64,000 nucleotides of DNA from Anaerobiospirillum thomasii (GTDB taxonomy: Bacteria; Pseudomonadota; Gammaproteobacteria; Enterobacterales; Succinivibrionaceae): contig NZ_UAPU01000007.1 in assembly GCF_900445255.1 (NCBI RefSeq), positions 62,001 to 126,000 on the forward strand, given 5' to 3'. Within the stretch, counting starts at the first letter, position 1. The number at the start of each line of letters is the position of its first letter. Below the pieces are notes generated by a model. The model was not told where the DNA came from and searched no databases. It saw nothing but the letters and a program-made list of their open reading frames with translations. Shown here piece by piece: positions 55,603 to 63,989 of this stretch. The translations under genes were made by a program, and so were the position numbers.

Positions 55603-57336
55603 ATGACAAAAAGACAGCATTTGAGCGCAGACAAGCTCAAAGACATAGCCAAGCTTATTCTTGGAGGGCTGAATAATACCCAGATTGGAGCTAGAGTTGG
55701 TGTCTCCCGTTTTACTGTATCGCACATAAAAGAGAGGCTGTTTAAAGCAGACATCTGCTCCCGATACTCTCTTGAGCTTCTTAGTAATCAGCAACTTGTA
55801 GATATATGCTATCTGGCATCAGGTACAGATAATGGTACTCAGGAGGAGCATGTCTCCCGCTCAGAGTTTATGCCAGATTTTTTGGAGATGGCTGTAGACC
55901 GCCTGGAAAGGCATATGAGCAAGCAATTTTATTATTTTAATTACATGGAAAACTGTATTGCCAATAAATGGCACTACTTATCTCGCAGTCAGTTTTATCA
56001 TTATTTAAAAAAGGCAGAAGATGAGCTTTTTGCAAAAACGGCTGATCCAGTATTTATCATGGACAAGACATATGGACTAAGCTGCGAAATTGATTTTGCC
56101 GGAAAAAAGTGTGCTCTGACACTTCCTGGAGGCGTTAAGACAGATTTTAATGTATTTGTAATTGTGTGGTCTGCCAGTTGTTACGTTTTTGCAAGATTCG
56201 TAGAAAGACAGACCACAGAGGCTACATGCATAGCTATAAGCGCTGCATTTAAGCACTTTAACTGTCTACCCCAGGAAATAATACCTGACAATGCCAAAGC
56301 ATGGGTAGAAGATCACTCTATTATATCAGAGCCTATCATAAATAAATCATTTGAAGACTTTATGTCGCGTTTTGATGTATTTGTACATCCAACATCACCA
56401 CGTGCGCCAACTCATAAATCCAGGGTTGAATACGCTGTAAGGTTAATAACTGAACGTGTTATCAACAATTATGACAGTGACACACCAAGATCACTGGAGG
56501 AACATAACCACCTATTACAGGATCTGATTGAAAAGCGTATTAATCAGGCCCAGCTGCGTGGAGATTTAGAGCAAAACAGAGCCTATCTGTTTGAGCATTG
56601 TGAAAAACCTAAAGCCCGCGCCATGATCTCTACCATACCTCAATTTGCCCATATCTATATCCTCAAAGTGCCTCGTAACTACCATATAACATTTGGTACA
56701 AATAAATATTCTGTCCCATATACCTATATAGGTCAGGTGGTAACAGTCAGAGTGTATGAAAATATATTAACAATATCATGCGATGATCGCCTTATTGCCA
56801 CGCATCCTATTAATTTTGCACAAAATAACAGCGTCAATACGATTAGAGCACATATGCCTGAGAACCACAAGGCCGTTCAAGATGAAAGGAAGTATTTAAA
56901 GATTGAACAGGCGCTGGATGAAGCTTTTAATCTCAGTAAAAATCTGCACTCATACTGTTCATGGAAAAATAAGCAAAAAAACGGACATGCCCTCAAAGCA
57001 TGTGTTGCGGCCATTAATTTCTATAAAGGATCTGCCAACACAGAGCTTGCTGATAAGACATTCATGAAAATAATGCAGATGGAACCAGCTGTTAGAAACA
57101 TAACAAATTTAGTCCAAATTTATAAGCAGATGGTATCAGAGTCTTTAAAACCGCGTGAGGATGATATTGCCGATATAGCCTGTACTGCAGAAGAGCCCGT
57201 CATCAATGAGCCCAGATCTGACAAAGCCAGTGAGCAAGGTAATTTAACATTTAGTGTTGATGACGATGGTGTTCTGCGCAACTCTAGAGATGTGGCTATG
57301 GCCAGAAAATTGGGTAAAGCACAGGAGAATAAATAA
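55603..57336 (+). CDS. istA: IS21-type transposase IstA
   Basis: IstA is the DDE recombinase of IS21 elements. The 577-residue protein has an N-terminal helix-turn-helix (KLKDIAKLILGGLNNTQIGARVGVSRFTVSHI) and a retroviral-integrase-type core with Asp164 (CEIDFAGKK), Asp229 (IPDNAKAW) and Glu276 (KSRVEYAVRL). It ends with a C-terminal beta-rich DNA-binding region (KYSVPYTYIGQVVTVRVYEN) and an acidic tail. The ATG at 55603 has an AAGGAA site; a TTG at 55576 inside the upstream hairpin is unlikely. Its stop overlaps the istB ATG by 1 base. All catalytic residues are present. Confidence 0.92.
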   Translation: MTKRQHLSADKLKDIAKLILGGLNNTQIGARVGVSRFTVSHIKERLFKADICSRYSLELLSNQQLVDICYLASGTDNGTQEEHVSRSEFMPDFLEMAVDRLERHMSKQFYYFNYMENCIANKWHYLSRSQFYHYLKKAEDELFAKTADPVFIMDKTYGLSCEIDFAGKKCALTLPGGVKTDFNVFVIVWSASCYVFARFVERQTTEATCIAISAAFKHFNCLPQEIIPDNAKAWVEDHSIISEPIINKSFEDFMSRFDVFVHPTSPRAPTHKSRVEYAVRLITERVINNYDSDTPRSLEEHNHLLQDLIEKRINQAQLRGDLEQNRAYLFEHCEKPKARAMISTIPQFAHIYILKVPRNYHITFGTNKYSVPYTYIGQVVTVRVYENILTISCDDRLIATHPINFAQNNSVNTIRAHMPENHKAVQDERKYLKIEQALDEAFNLSKNLHSYCSWKNKQKNGHALKACVAAINFYKGSANTELADKTFMKIMQMEPAVRNITNLVQIYKQMVSESLKPREDDIADIACTAEEPVINEPRSDKASEQGNLTFSVDDDGVLRNSRDVAMARKLGKAQENK

Positions 57337-58091
57337 TGTCAAATGAACAAACTTACACTCTAACTGAAGATGAAAGCCGTATAATAAAAGCTTTTAAAGA
57401 CATTCGTTTAAAAGGCCTTGCTCTGGCCTTTCATCGCCAGTTTACAACGCCAGACATATTTAGCGGTTTGACATTTAATGAAAGACTGCTGATGGCGCTT
57501 CAAGAGCATATTGATTATGCTAATGAGGTTAAAGGTCAGACGCTGTTAAAGCGCAGTAAACTCAGAGGAAATCAAGATTTAGATTTTATTTTAAGGAGTG
57601 AAAAGAGAGGGCTTAGTAATACAACTATGGCAGAGCTTGCCTCGCTGAGTTTTGTAGTTAAAAAACAAAATGTCATAGTACGAGGAGCATCTGGAACAGG
57701 TAAGACAGAGCTCATATGCAATATCGGTAGAAGAGCTTGCCTCAGAGGCATGAGTGTACAATATACAATAGCCAATGATCTCCTAGAGCAATTCTCTATA
57801 TTTAACGTAGAGCAAAGACTTAAATTCAGAGAAAAGCTTAAAAAGGTGCACCTGCTGATAATAGATGATTTATTTTTGACCGACTTTTATGAAGCCAGGT
57901 ATGCTAAATATCTTAATGATATTTTAAATGATCGTATTAATACTGCGTCTACACTGATAGCAACACAGCTTACATCTGTAGGTATGGCTAAAAGGTTTGT
58001 AAATATTGATGCAGCCATAACAGATGCTGTAACTAGGCGCATTAATCAGTGTGTACAAGATATTACACTTCTGCCATATGACTTTGTCTAG
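57336..58091 (+). CDS. istB: IS21-type transposition ATPase IstB
   Basis: IstB is the AAA+ DnaC/DnaA-like helper that selects targets and activates IstA. The 251-residue protein has an N-terminal helical part, Walker A RGASGTGKTEL near residues 117-124, Walker B LLIIDDLFL near 170, and the sensor-type segment STLIATQLTSVGMAKRF. It overlaps istA by 1 base (TAATG) and is followed 9 bases later by an 82-residue gene. The DDLF instead of the more common DDWG/DEWG is a small variation. Confidence 0.92.
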   Translation: MSNEQTYTLTEDESRIIKAFKDIRLKGLALAFHRQFTTPDIFSGLTFNERLLMALQEHIDYANEVKGQTLLKRSKLRGNQDLDFILRSEKRGLSNTTMAELASLSFVVKKQNVIVRGASGTGKTELICNIGRRACLRGMSVQYTIANDLLEQFSIFNVEQRLKFREKLKKVHLLIIDDLFLTDFYEARYAKYLNDILNDRINTASTLIATQLTSVGMAKRFVNIDAAITDAVTRRINQCVQDITLLPYDFV

Positions 58092-58100
58092 GAGCTTGTC

Positions 58101-58349
58101 GTGTATAAGTTAAAAATATTAGGCCGTCTTGCATTTAATAATGACAGTAACTGTCTTTATATTGATGACTATGAAATAAATATAGGAGATACCATCTATC
58201 TGAAAAAAAAGGATAGACATGGCAAATCAAAATGGATCTCCCATATGGTCGATTTTAATTTAAACAGCCATGAATGGTTTCTAGGAGGTAAACCAATGAG
58301 GCCGCAACTTCATCTTGGCAGAGTTGTTAAAATCGATATCATTTTATAA
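58101..58349 (+). CDS. Small accessory protein of the IS21-type element
   Basis: I do not recognise this 82-residue protein. The GTG start has a TAGGAG site 6 bases upstream and lies 9 bases after istB, so it belongs to the istA-istB transcript. It looks like a small beta-rich basic domain (GRLAFNNDSNCLYIDDY, GDTIYLKKKDRHGKSKWIS, ending GRVVKIDIIL). A strong terminator follows. It has no counterpart in standard IS21 elements. Confidence 0.65.
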   Translation: MYKLKILGRLAFNNDSNCLYIDDYEINIGDTIYLKKKDRHGKSKWISHMVDFNLNSHEWFLGGKPMRPQLHLGRVVKIDIIL

Positions 58350-58353
58350 CACA

Positions 58354-58380
58354 AAAACCCTGGCCTAGTGTCAGGGTTTT
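58354..58380 (+). terminator. Terminator of the istA-istB-orf82 transcript
   Basis: AAAACCCTG (58354-58362) pairs with CAGGGTTTT (58372-58380) directly after the last element gene. Confidence 0.85.
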
Positions 58381-58795
58381 ATCTCTAATAAGCCTATATA
58401 AAAGCTATATTTATGGCGTCAGTTTACAGAGTAACTGCCTAAAGATCTGACGTGCTATACAAGATCAATAGATGATGTAACGGAAGTACTGTTTTGGTGC
58501 AATAGGAACTTCTGATAACCCTCAGGATCTGACGATGCCTTTAAAGATGGCATGATTACCAGAAGGATTTAATAGACAAAAGATCATGTGTAAGAAGAGC
58601 GGAAATACTGATTTAGGTCAGGATCAGATGTATAAAAACAGTATTGAACAAAAGTAGGCAGGAACTACTGCTAGAGTTTAGGACAAATTTTAGCTCAAGA
58701 TCAGATGAGATTTAATAGGAATTGGTGTCGTCCGTTTTCAAGATCTAATACTGAGGCACTACCGGATCAGATGAGATTTTAGACCGGATTTTCCA
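58381..58795. repeat. Right subterminal repeat array of the IS21-type element
   Basis: Noncoding arm with about eight AGATCAGATGA-like units (near 58443, 58461, 58525, 58579, 58620, 58698, 58740 and 58762). They alternate with GGAANTACTG/TAGGAATTGGTG-like units near 58482, 58503, 58602, 58662 and 58716. Units recur about every 40-60 bases and match those in the left arm in inverted orientation. Confidence 0.7.
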
Positions 58796-58802
58796 CTTTA
58801 TA
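58796..58802. repeat. Right target-site duplication of the IS21-type element
   Basis: CTTTATA immediately after the CA end at 58794-58795; identical to 54486-54492. Confidence 0.9.
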
Positions 58803-59039
58803 GATTAACTGCTGTCTGCCTTTGATATCCATGATACAGATGGTGTACTGATCAAAAGACTGCAGCACTCCTTCAAACTTCATGCCTGTTACAAGGAAAA
58901 CACAAATAGATATATTATTATCGGTAAGAAAGCGCAGGGCTCCATCCTGTCCGCCATTTAAAGCAAAGGCTGAACTTAAGGATTTAAAATTACCTGCATG
59001 TGAATTGGCCCAGTTATTATTATTTTTGGTATGGTTCAT
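58796..59039 (-). pseudogene. hfq-like gene, 5' part, disrupted by the IS21-type element
   Basis: Hfq is the hexameric Sm-like RNA chaperone for small RNAs. The frame from 59039 gives an unusual 30-residue N-terminus (MNHTKNNNNWANSHAG...) and then an Hfq-like Sm domain: ISICVFLVTGMKFEGVLQSFDQYTICIMD (Sm1), RQQLIYK (start of Sm2). After YK the frame enters the element and stops after VENPV at 58779. Joining to the left flank across one CTTTATA copy gives YKDKISTLMVNNKVN and a stop, restoring an intact 94-residue protein. The truncated product lacks the last Sm strand and probably does not assemble. Confidence 0.85.
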
Positions 59040-59190
59040 ATCTATTTCACTTATTAGAATTATTTTTATTAGGATAATTAATGTATGTCGTATAGATTAT
59101 AAACAAAATAGAACTAGTTTTGTATACCAAGATGAAAAATGTCTATAAAAACACTTAGGTTTGAAATGAAAATTTGAGTTTAAAATAAGA

Positions 59191-59266
59191 TGGTGCCCAG
59201 AGGCGGAATCGAACCACCGACACGGGGATTTTCAATCCCCTGCTCTACCGACTGAGCTATCTGGGC
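59191..59266 (-). tRNA. tRNA-Phe (GAA), copy 1
   Basis: A 76-base cloverleaf on the minus strand: acceptor GCCCAGA / TCTGGGC with encoded ACCA, D-arm GCTCAGTCGGTAGAGC, and anticodon arm GGGGATTGAAAATCCCC with GAA. The T-arm is GGTTCGATTCC. It is identical to copy 2 at 59290-59365, from which it is separated by 23 bases. Confidence 0.96.
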
Positions 59267-59289
59267 ACAAAAAGAGGTAAATTTTTAAG

Positions 59290-59365
59290 TGGTGCCCAGA
59301 GGCGGAATCGAACCACCGACACGGGGATTTTCAATCCCCTGCTCTACCGACTGAGCTATCTGGGC
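59290..59365 (-). tRNA. tRNA-Phe (GAA), copy 2
   Basis: Same sequence as copy 1 (anticodon GAA, encoded CCA) and promoter-proximal, since transcription runs leftward. Confidence 0.96.
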
Positions 59366-59375
59366 AACGGCGATT

Positions 59376-59404
59376 ATTAAACCATTTATACGATTTCATG
59401 TCAA
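59376..59404 (-). promoter_or_regulatory. Promoter of the tRNA-Phe pair
   Basis: On the minus strand TTGACA (59399-59404) is followed after 17 bases by TTTAAT (59376-59381), ending 10 bases before the tRNA. A 32-base AT-only-type palindrome lies directly upstream of the -35. Confidence 0.65.
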
Positions 59405-59434
59405 GAAATTTTAAAAAAAATTTTAAAATTTCTT
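59403..59434. repeat. AT-rich palindrome upstream of the tRNA-Phe promoter
   Basis: AAGAAATTTTAAAA and its exact reverse complement are separated by AAAA. It sits where an UP element would contact the RNA polymerase alpha subunit. Confidence 0.6.
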
Positions 59435-60048
59435 CAGATTTCTGCCTTCATCTAAAGTCAAAGACATAGATAAAACCCTGATTTTTGCCTTATATATGCC
59501 ATTTGTTGACATTATGCATTTAAAAATAAATTATCTAAAATTTTTTTTATTTTATTTGTAAAAAAAAGGCTTGCGCCAAAGTGGCATCATAAAAAATATT
59601 TTAATTTTTGCACTCTCGATTAAAAAAGTGCAATCACGTACAAAACTTATGCCTGCCCATTAATTTATTTGCCAGCTATCTTATCAGGAGTTATTTAAAT
59701 AAAGCCTGCTACCTGTACTGTATCAAAAGACACTATTCTTTTGAGCCTTTTAGATTTCAGTCTTACATCTGTGCGCATAATCTTATATAAGCCCCCAGTT
59801 TTAAGCTCTCTAAGAGCTTTTATGGCACATATGGGAACAATCTATGTAAATTGTGATTGAGCTGCGTATGCTAAAGATTAAGCAATAGTAAAATCTGTGC
59901 CGCATGGGGTTAGAGCATAGATCAGATCTTATCTTTTAGATGAGAGGATAAAAGTTTTTATAAGGTCTATAAGAACAGACCCCACACTAAGTTGGGGTCT
60001 GTTGATGGCCTGATTAAAACATCAGGCGCACAGATCTGTACAAGGCTC
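59435..60048. other. Intergenic region between tRNA-Phe and secA
   Basis: About 610 bases, mostly AT-rich, with no convincing gene. A 60-codon frame from 59608 has no ribosome-binding site and a composition unlike real proteins. The secA terminator hairpin lies at its right end. Confidence 0.5.
59975..60002 (-). terminator. Hairpin downstream of secA
   Basis: ACAGACCCCA (59975-59984) pairs perfectly with TGGGGTCTGT (59993-60002) around an 8-base loop, about 45 bases past the secA stop. The following U-run on the minus strand is modest. Confidence 0.7.
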
Positions 60049-62730
60049 TTATAGCTTACCGCAACAGTCTTTGTATTTCTTGCCAGAGCCGCATGGGCAT
60101 GGGTCATTGCGACCTACATGATCATGACCGTCAGTCAGGGTAGCCTTTTTAGGGCGGGAGAGATTTTTCTCCTTTTCTTCCTGCATTCTCTTTAACTGAG
60201 CAATCTGCTCTTCAGATAGCTCTGGCATTCTTACCTGAATGCGGGATAAGGTTCTTACTACCTGATACTTGAGGTTATCAAGCATCTTGGTAAAGAGATT
60301 GAAGGACTGAATCTTATACTCATTCTTAGGATTTTTCTGAGCATAACCCTGCAGACCGATACCCTGACGCATATAGTCCATAGAGGCAAGGTGCTCCTTC
60401 CACAGAGTATCTATAGCCTGCAGCATGACGCTCTTCTCAAGGCGAACCCTGTTCTCCTCGCCGATAAGCTCACACTTTTTAGCATAGATATCAGCAGCAA
60501 CTCCTATAACCTTTTCTCTGATGTCATCCTCAACCAGCTTGTCATCTTCCTGCATCCAGGCGGCAATAGGAGCATCGACATCAAACTCCTCTTTAAGTCT
60601 GTTCTGCAGATCCTCAACCTTCCAGGTCTCAACAAGTGAGTTAGGCTCGATATACTCATCAATAACACTGTTAAATACGTCCTCACGTATAGTATTGATG
60701 GTCTGACCAATATCCTCGCCATCGAGCAGAGCATTTCTCTCCTCATAGATAACCTTACGCTGCTGATTGGCCACATCGTCAAACTCAAGCAGGCTCTTAC
60801 GTATATCAAAGTTTCTGGTCTCAACCTTTCTCTGGGCATTTTCAATTGATCTTGTAACCAGCTTGTGCTCAAGAGGCTGATCACCTTCCATACCCATTCT
60901 CTGCATGAAGGCTTTTAACTTTTCAGAGCCAAACATACGCATCAGGCTGTCATCCATTGACAGATAGAAACGTGATGAACCAGGATCACCCTGACGTCCG
61001 GCACGGCCACGCAGCTGATTGTCAATACGACGTGACTCATGACGCTCAGAGCCTATGATGTGCAGACCACCTGCAGCCACAACTGCATCATGACGCTGCT
61101 GCCACTGCTCCTGCAGCTCCTTGACAGCCTGCTCTGTAGCCTTGTCACCTAAGGCATTAATATCTGCCTGCAGATTACCGCCAAGAATAATATCTGTACC
61201 ACGACCGGCCATGTTGGTGGCAATGGTCACAGTACCTGGACGGCCGGCCTGAGCTACAATATGGGCCTCCTGCTCGTGGAACTTGGCATTTAATACCTGA
61301 TGGGCAATACCCTCTTTCTTAAGCAGTGATGAGAGCTTTTCAGAATTTTCAATAGAGATGGTACCAACGAGCACTGGACGGCCTTTTTTAACCTGCTCTT
61401 TAATATCCTCAATAATGGCTTTGAACTTATCTGCCTCGGTAAGATAAATAAGATCTGCCATATCATTACGTATCATAGGCTTGTTGGTTGGCAGCACAAC
61501 AGTTCTTAAACCATATATCTGCTGGAACTCAAAAGCCTCTGTATCAGCTGTACCGGTCATACCGGCAAGCTTTTCATACATTCTAAAGTAGTTCTGGAAG
61601 GTAATAGAGGCTAAAGTCTGATTTTCAGCCTTGATCTCTACATGCTCCTTTGCCTCAACTGCCTGATGCAGTCCGTCTGACCAGCGTCTGCCTTCCATCT
61701 TACGGCCTGAGTGCTCATCAATAATTACAACCTGACCACCGGCTACCACGTAGTCAACGTCACGTCTGAACAGTGCATGGGCACGCAGAGCTGCCATAAC
61801 ATGATGCAGAAGAACAATATTTGAGCTTGAGAATAATGACTCACCTGCTCTTAAAAGACCCTTTTCACGCAGCAGATCCTCAACATAGATCTGGCCGCGC
61901 TCTGTAAGGTAGGCCTGCTTCATTTTTAGATCAACAGTAAAATGACCATCGCCTACATACTCTTCAGTATCTTCCTTATCCTGCTTTTTAAGATTTGGAA
62001 TAATGGTGTCAATCTGACGGTAAAGCTCTGAGCTGTCCTCGGCTGCACCTGAGATAATAAGAGGGGTTCTGGCCTCATCGATAAGTACAGAGTCAACCTC
62101 GTCAACAAGAGCATAATATAAAGGTCTCTGAACTCTCTGCTCTTTGGCATAGGCCATATTGTCACGCAGATAGTCAAAGCCAAACTCATTATTGGTACCG
62201 TAGGTTACATCACAGGCATAGGCTGCACGCTTTTGCTCTGGATCCATTCCTGGAATATTGCATCCTACTGTCATACCTAAGAAGGTATAGAATGGACGGC
62301 TCCAGTCACTGTCACGTCTTGCCAGATAGTCATTTACTGTAACAACATGTACACCCTTTTCTGTAAGAGCATTTAAGTAGCAAGGCAGTAAAGCGGTGAG
62401 GGTTTTACCTTCACCTGTCTTCATTTCTGCAATCTGTTTTTCATTTAAAACCATGCCACCCATAAGCTGTACATCAAATGGTCTTAAACCAAGTGTACGT
62501 ACAGAAGCCTCACGGGCTGCTGCAAAAACCTCAGGCAGCAGTGACTCAAGTGTTGCACCCTGTGAGATTTTCTCTTTAAATTCTTTGGTCAGATTAATAA
62601 AATCGCTATCCTGCAGTGCCTGATACTTTGGCTCAAGTTCATTTATCTGCTTAACTATCTTATTAAGCTTGCGGAGGGTCCTTTGATTGCTACTACCTAT
62701 AATCTTGGTAACTAGAGTGGTTAAAAACAT
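60049..62730 (-). CDS. secA: Protein translocase motor SecA
   Basis: SecA drives preproteins through SecYEG with ATP. The 893-residue protein has Walker [14 protein letters not shown] near residue 105, [19 protein letters not shown], the preprotein cross-linking and helical scaffold regions, and [16 protein letters not shown]. The C-terminal SecB/zinc site is [21 protein letters not shown]. Length is close to E. coli's 901. No secM or mutT neighbour is present: secM-type regulation is not apparent, and the upstream 200 bases lead to a tRNA-Gly cluster transcribed the same way. Confidence 0.98.
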   Translation of the reverse strand: MFLTTLVTKIIGSSNQRTLRKLNKIVKQINELEPKYQALQDSDFINLTKEFKEKISQGATLESLLPEVFAAAREASVRTLGLRPFDVQLMGGMVLNEKQIAEMKTGEGKTLTALLPCYLNALTEKGVHVVTVNDYLARRDSDWSRPFYTFLGMTVGCNIPGMDPEQKRAAYACDVTYGTNNEFGFDYLRDNMAYAKEQRVQRPLYYALVDEVDSVLIDEARTPLIISGAAEDSSELYRQIDTIIPNLKKQDKEDTEEYVGDGHFTVDLKMKQAYLTERGQIYVEDLLREKGLLRAGESLFSSSNIVLLHHVMAALRAHALFRRDVDYVVAGGQVVIIDEHSGRKMEGRRWSDGLHQAVEAKEHVEIKAENQTLASITFQNYFRMYEKLAGMTGTADTEAFEFQQIYGLRTVVLPTNKPMIRNDMADLIYLTEADKFKAIIEDIKEQVKKGRPVLVGTISIENSEKLSSLLKKEGIAHQVLNAKFHEQEAHIVAQAGRPGTVTIATNMAGRGTDIILGGNLQADINALGDKATEQAVKELQEQWQQRHDAVVAAGGLHIIGSERHESRRIDNQLRGRAGRQGDPGSSRFYLSMDDSLMRMFGSEKLKAFMQRMGMEGDQPLEHKLVTRSIENAQRKVETRNFDIRKSLLEFDDVANQQRKVIYEERNALLDGEDIGQTINTIREDVFNSVIDEYIEPNSLVETWKVEDLQNRLKEEFDVDAPIAAWMQEDDKLVEDDIREKVIGVAADIYAKKCELIGEENRVRLEKSVMLQAIDTLWKEHLASMDYMRQGIGLQGYAQKNPKNEYKIQSFNLFTKMLDNLKYQVVRTLSRIQVRMPELSEEQIAQLKRMQEEKEKNLSRPKKATLTDGHDHVGRNDPCPCGSGKKYKDCCGKL

Positions 62731-62890
62731 ATTGTTATCACTATCTGCTTTAATATTCTGAAAATCTAATATTAGCTGATATCACCAGCTTAAATAAACA
62801 TAAGCGTTAATCTAACACAATTTATGACTTAATTCATCAATTAATTAAGCTAAGACAGTGCTTTGGAAAAGATAGAAAAGTGATGTTGCA

Positions 62891-62920
62891 GAAAAAATAA
62901 AAGCAGTCTGAAACTGCCTT
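62891..62920 (-). terminator. Terminator of the tRNA-Gly cluster
   Basis: On the minus strand GGCAGT and ACTGC form a short stem, followed by TTTTATTTTTTC, 8 bases after the last tRNA-Gly. Confidence 0.8.
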
Positions 62921-62927
62921 TGAGATT

Positions 62928-63003
62928 TGGAGCGGGAAACGAGGTTCGAACTCGCGACCCTAACCATGGCAAGGTTATGCTCTACCAACTGAGCTATTCC
63001 CGC
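62928..63003 (-). tRNA. tRNA-Gly (GCC), copy 1
   Basis: A 76-base cloverleaf on the minus strand. The acceptor GCGGGAA pairs with TTCCCGC, followed by TCCA. D-arm GCTCAGTTGGTAGAGC, anticodon loop CTTGCCATG with GCC, and T-arm GAGTTCGAACCTC are present. All four copies are identical in the tRNA part. Confidence 0.96.
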
Positions 63004-63034
63004 ATCCTGTGCATTTATCATTTCCAGTTTTATC

Positions 63035-63110
63035 TGGAGCGGGAAACGAGGTTCGAACTCGCGACCCTAACCATGGCAAGGTTATGCTCTACCAACTGAG
63101 CTATTCCCGC
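63035..63110 (-). tRNA. tRNA-Gly (GCC), copy 2
   Basis: Identical to copy 1, anticodon GCC, CCA encoded. It is separated from copy 1 by a 31-base spacer that recurs, with two base changes, between copies 3 and 4. Confidence 0.96.
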
Positions 63111-63136
63111 AATGATAAATACGTTAAATTTTAGTT

Positions 63137-63212
63137 TGGAGCGGGAAACGAGGTTCGAACTCGCGACCCTAACCATGGCAAGGTTATGCTCTACCAACTG
63201 AGCTATTCCCGC
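63137..63212 (-). tRNA. tRNA-Gly (GCC), copy 3
   Basis: Identical to the other copies. It starts the second 209-bp unit of the duplicated pair. Confidence 0.96.
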
Positions 63213-63243
63213 ATCCGTTGCATTTATCATTTCCAGTTTTATC

Positions 63244-63319
63244 TGGAGCGGGAAACGAGGTTCGAACTCGCGACCCTAACCATGGCAAGGTTATGCTCTA
63301 CCAACTGAGCTATTCCCGC
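63244..63319 (-). tRNA. tRNA-Gly (GCC), copy 4
   Basis: Identical to the other copies and closest to the promoter. Confidence 0.96.
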
Positions 63320-63329
63320 AATGATAAAT

Positions 63330-63989
63330 ACTATTACTTATCTCAAAGAGACTGAAATCAAACATATTTTCAGAGCTCTTCAAATCAAGTGCATGCCATT
63401 ATAATTAAATTTTTCGCTTTTGCAAGTTATTTTTTACAAAAATTTTACACAAAATCAGCTATGTCTTTGAAAATTAAACATTTTTAATGTAAATATACTC
63501 ACTTTATGAAAATGCTGTGTACATAATAAGATAAGATCATAAGCCATACCCCCTGCCGCCTTTATCTTACTGAGTATCAGGCCGCTGTACAATATAAAGC
63601 CTACATGAAAGATCTCTGTCTTAAGCTTTTCTGTGTCTTATTCATTTTGTCTGCTATCTTTTAAATAGCTTTAATAGAGTCACGCACTGTTCCATCTGCT
63701 GTGCTTTCTGTACAGACAGATAATACTGCATCTTTTGCTGGTTTCAGAACATTTTGAACTATATTTAAACTATTGCGCAACACGCAGCTGCAAGCTTATA
63801 AATATATTAAGTACATATACTTTTTTTATGTGCAGTTTTTCAATATTTGTGCGCTTCTTTCACTCTAAGTTTTATATAAGAAAAGAGAGCTAAACTTACC
63901 ACCATAGACATAAAACAACAGTATTTATGCAAGGTTTAGCAATTTTGCTGTATACTTTGTAGCGTTTTTTTGCAAGGAAAGTTAAATAT
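63330..63989. other. Intergenic region at the right end
   Basis: About 660 bases holding the tRNA-Gly promoter and then AT-rich sequence with poly-T tracts. No gene was recognised until the start at 63990. Confidence 0.5.
63398..63425 (-). promoter_or_regulatory. Promoter of the tRNA-Gly cluster
   Basis: On the minus strand TTGCAA (63420-63425), 16 bases, then a perfect TATAAT (63398-63403), about 80 bases upstream of copy 4. Confidence 0.7.

Larger units (their letters stand above)
54493..58795. mobile_element. IS21-type element with two accessory genes
   Basis: A 4303-bp element bounded by TG...CA ends. The first 31 bases inward from 54493 and from 58795 match at about 21 positions (TG, TCCGG, AATCTC and TGATC shared). 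It is flanked by a perfect 7-bp duplication CTTTATA. It carries four plus-strand genes: a DUF6431-like zinc protein, istA, istB, and an 82-residue protein. Noncoding arms of about 415 bases on each side bear repeated motifs. IS21 elements normally carry only istA and istB, so this is an enlarged version. It is inserted in an hfq-like gene. Confidence 0.9.
62928..63329. repeat. 209-bp tandem duplication of a tRNA-Gly pair
   Basis: Copies 1 and 2 with their spacer and right flank (AATGATAAATAC) recur as copies 3 and 4, shifted by 209 bases. The two spacers differ at CTGTGC versus CGTTGC. Confidence 0.88.

Noticed and set aside
58779..58795. The stop at 58779 as the natural end of the hfq-like gene
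   Set aside because: The last five codons lie within the element's terminal repeat; the flank across the target duplication restores the expected Sm2 motif and a natural stop.
59608..59790. 60-codon open frame in the gap left of secA
   Set aside because: No ribosome-binding site, odd composition and no conserved-looking motif; probably chance.
62731..62890. secM-like arrest peptide upstream of secA
   Set aside because: No open frame with an arrest motif exists between the tRNA cluster and secA.
63030..63230. 66-codon open frame within the tRNA-Gly cluster, with a repeated protein-like pattern
   Set aside because: It reads antisense-type frames across identical tRNA genes; the apparent protein repeat only reflects the repeated tRNA sequence.
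62928..63319. Regularly spaced repeats suggestive of a CRISPR array
   Set aside because: The repeats are 76-base tRNA genes with cloverleaf structure and only two spacer types; no cas genes are present.
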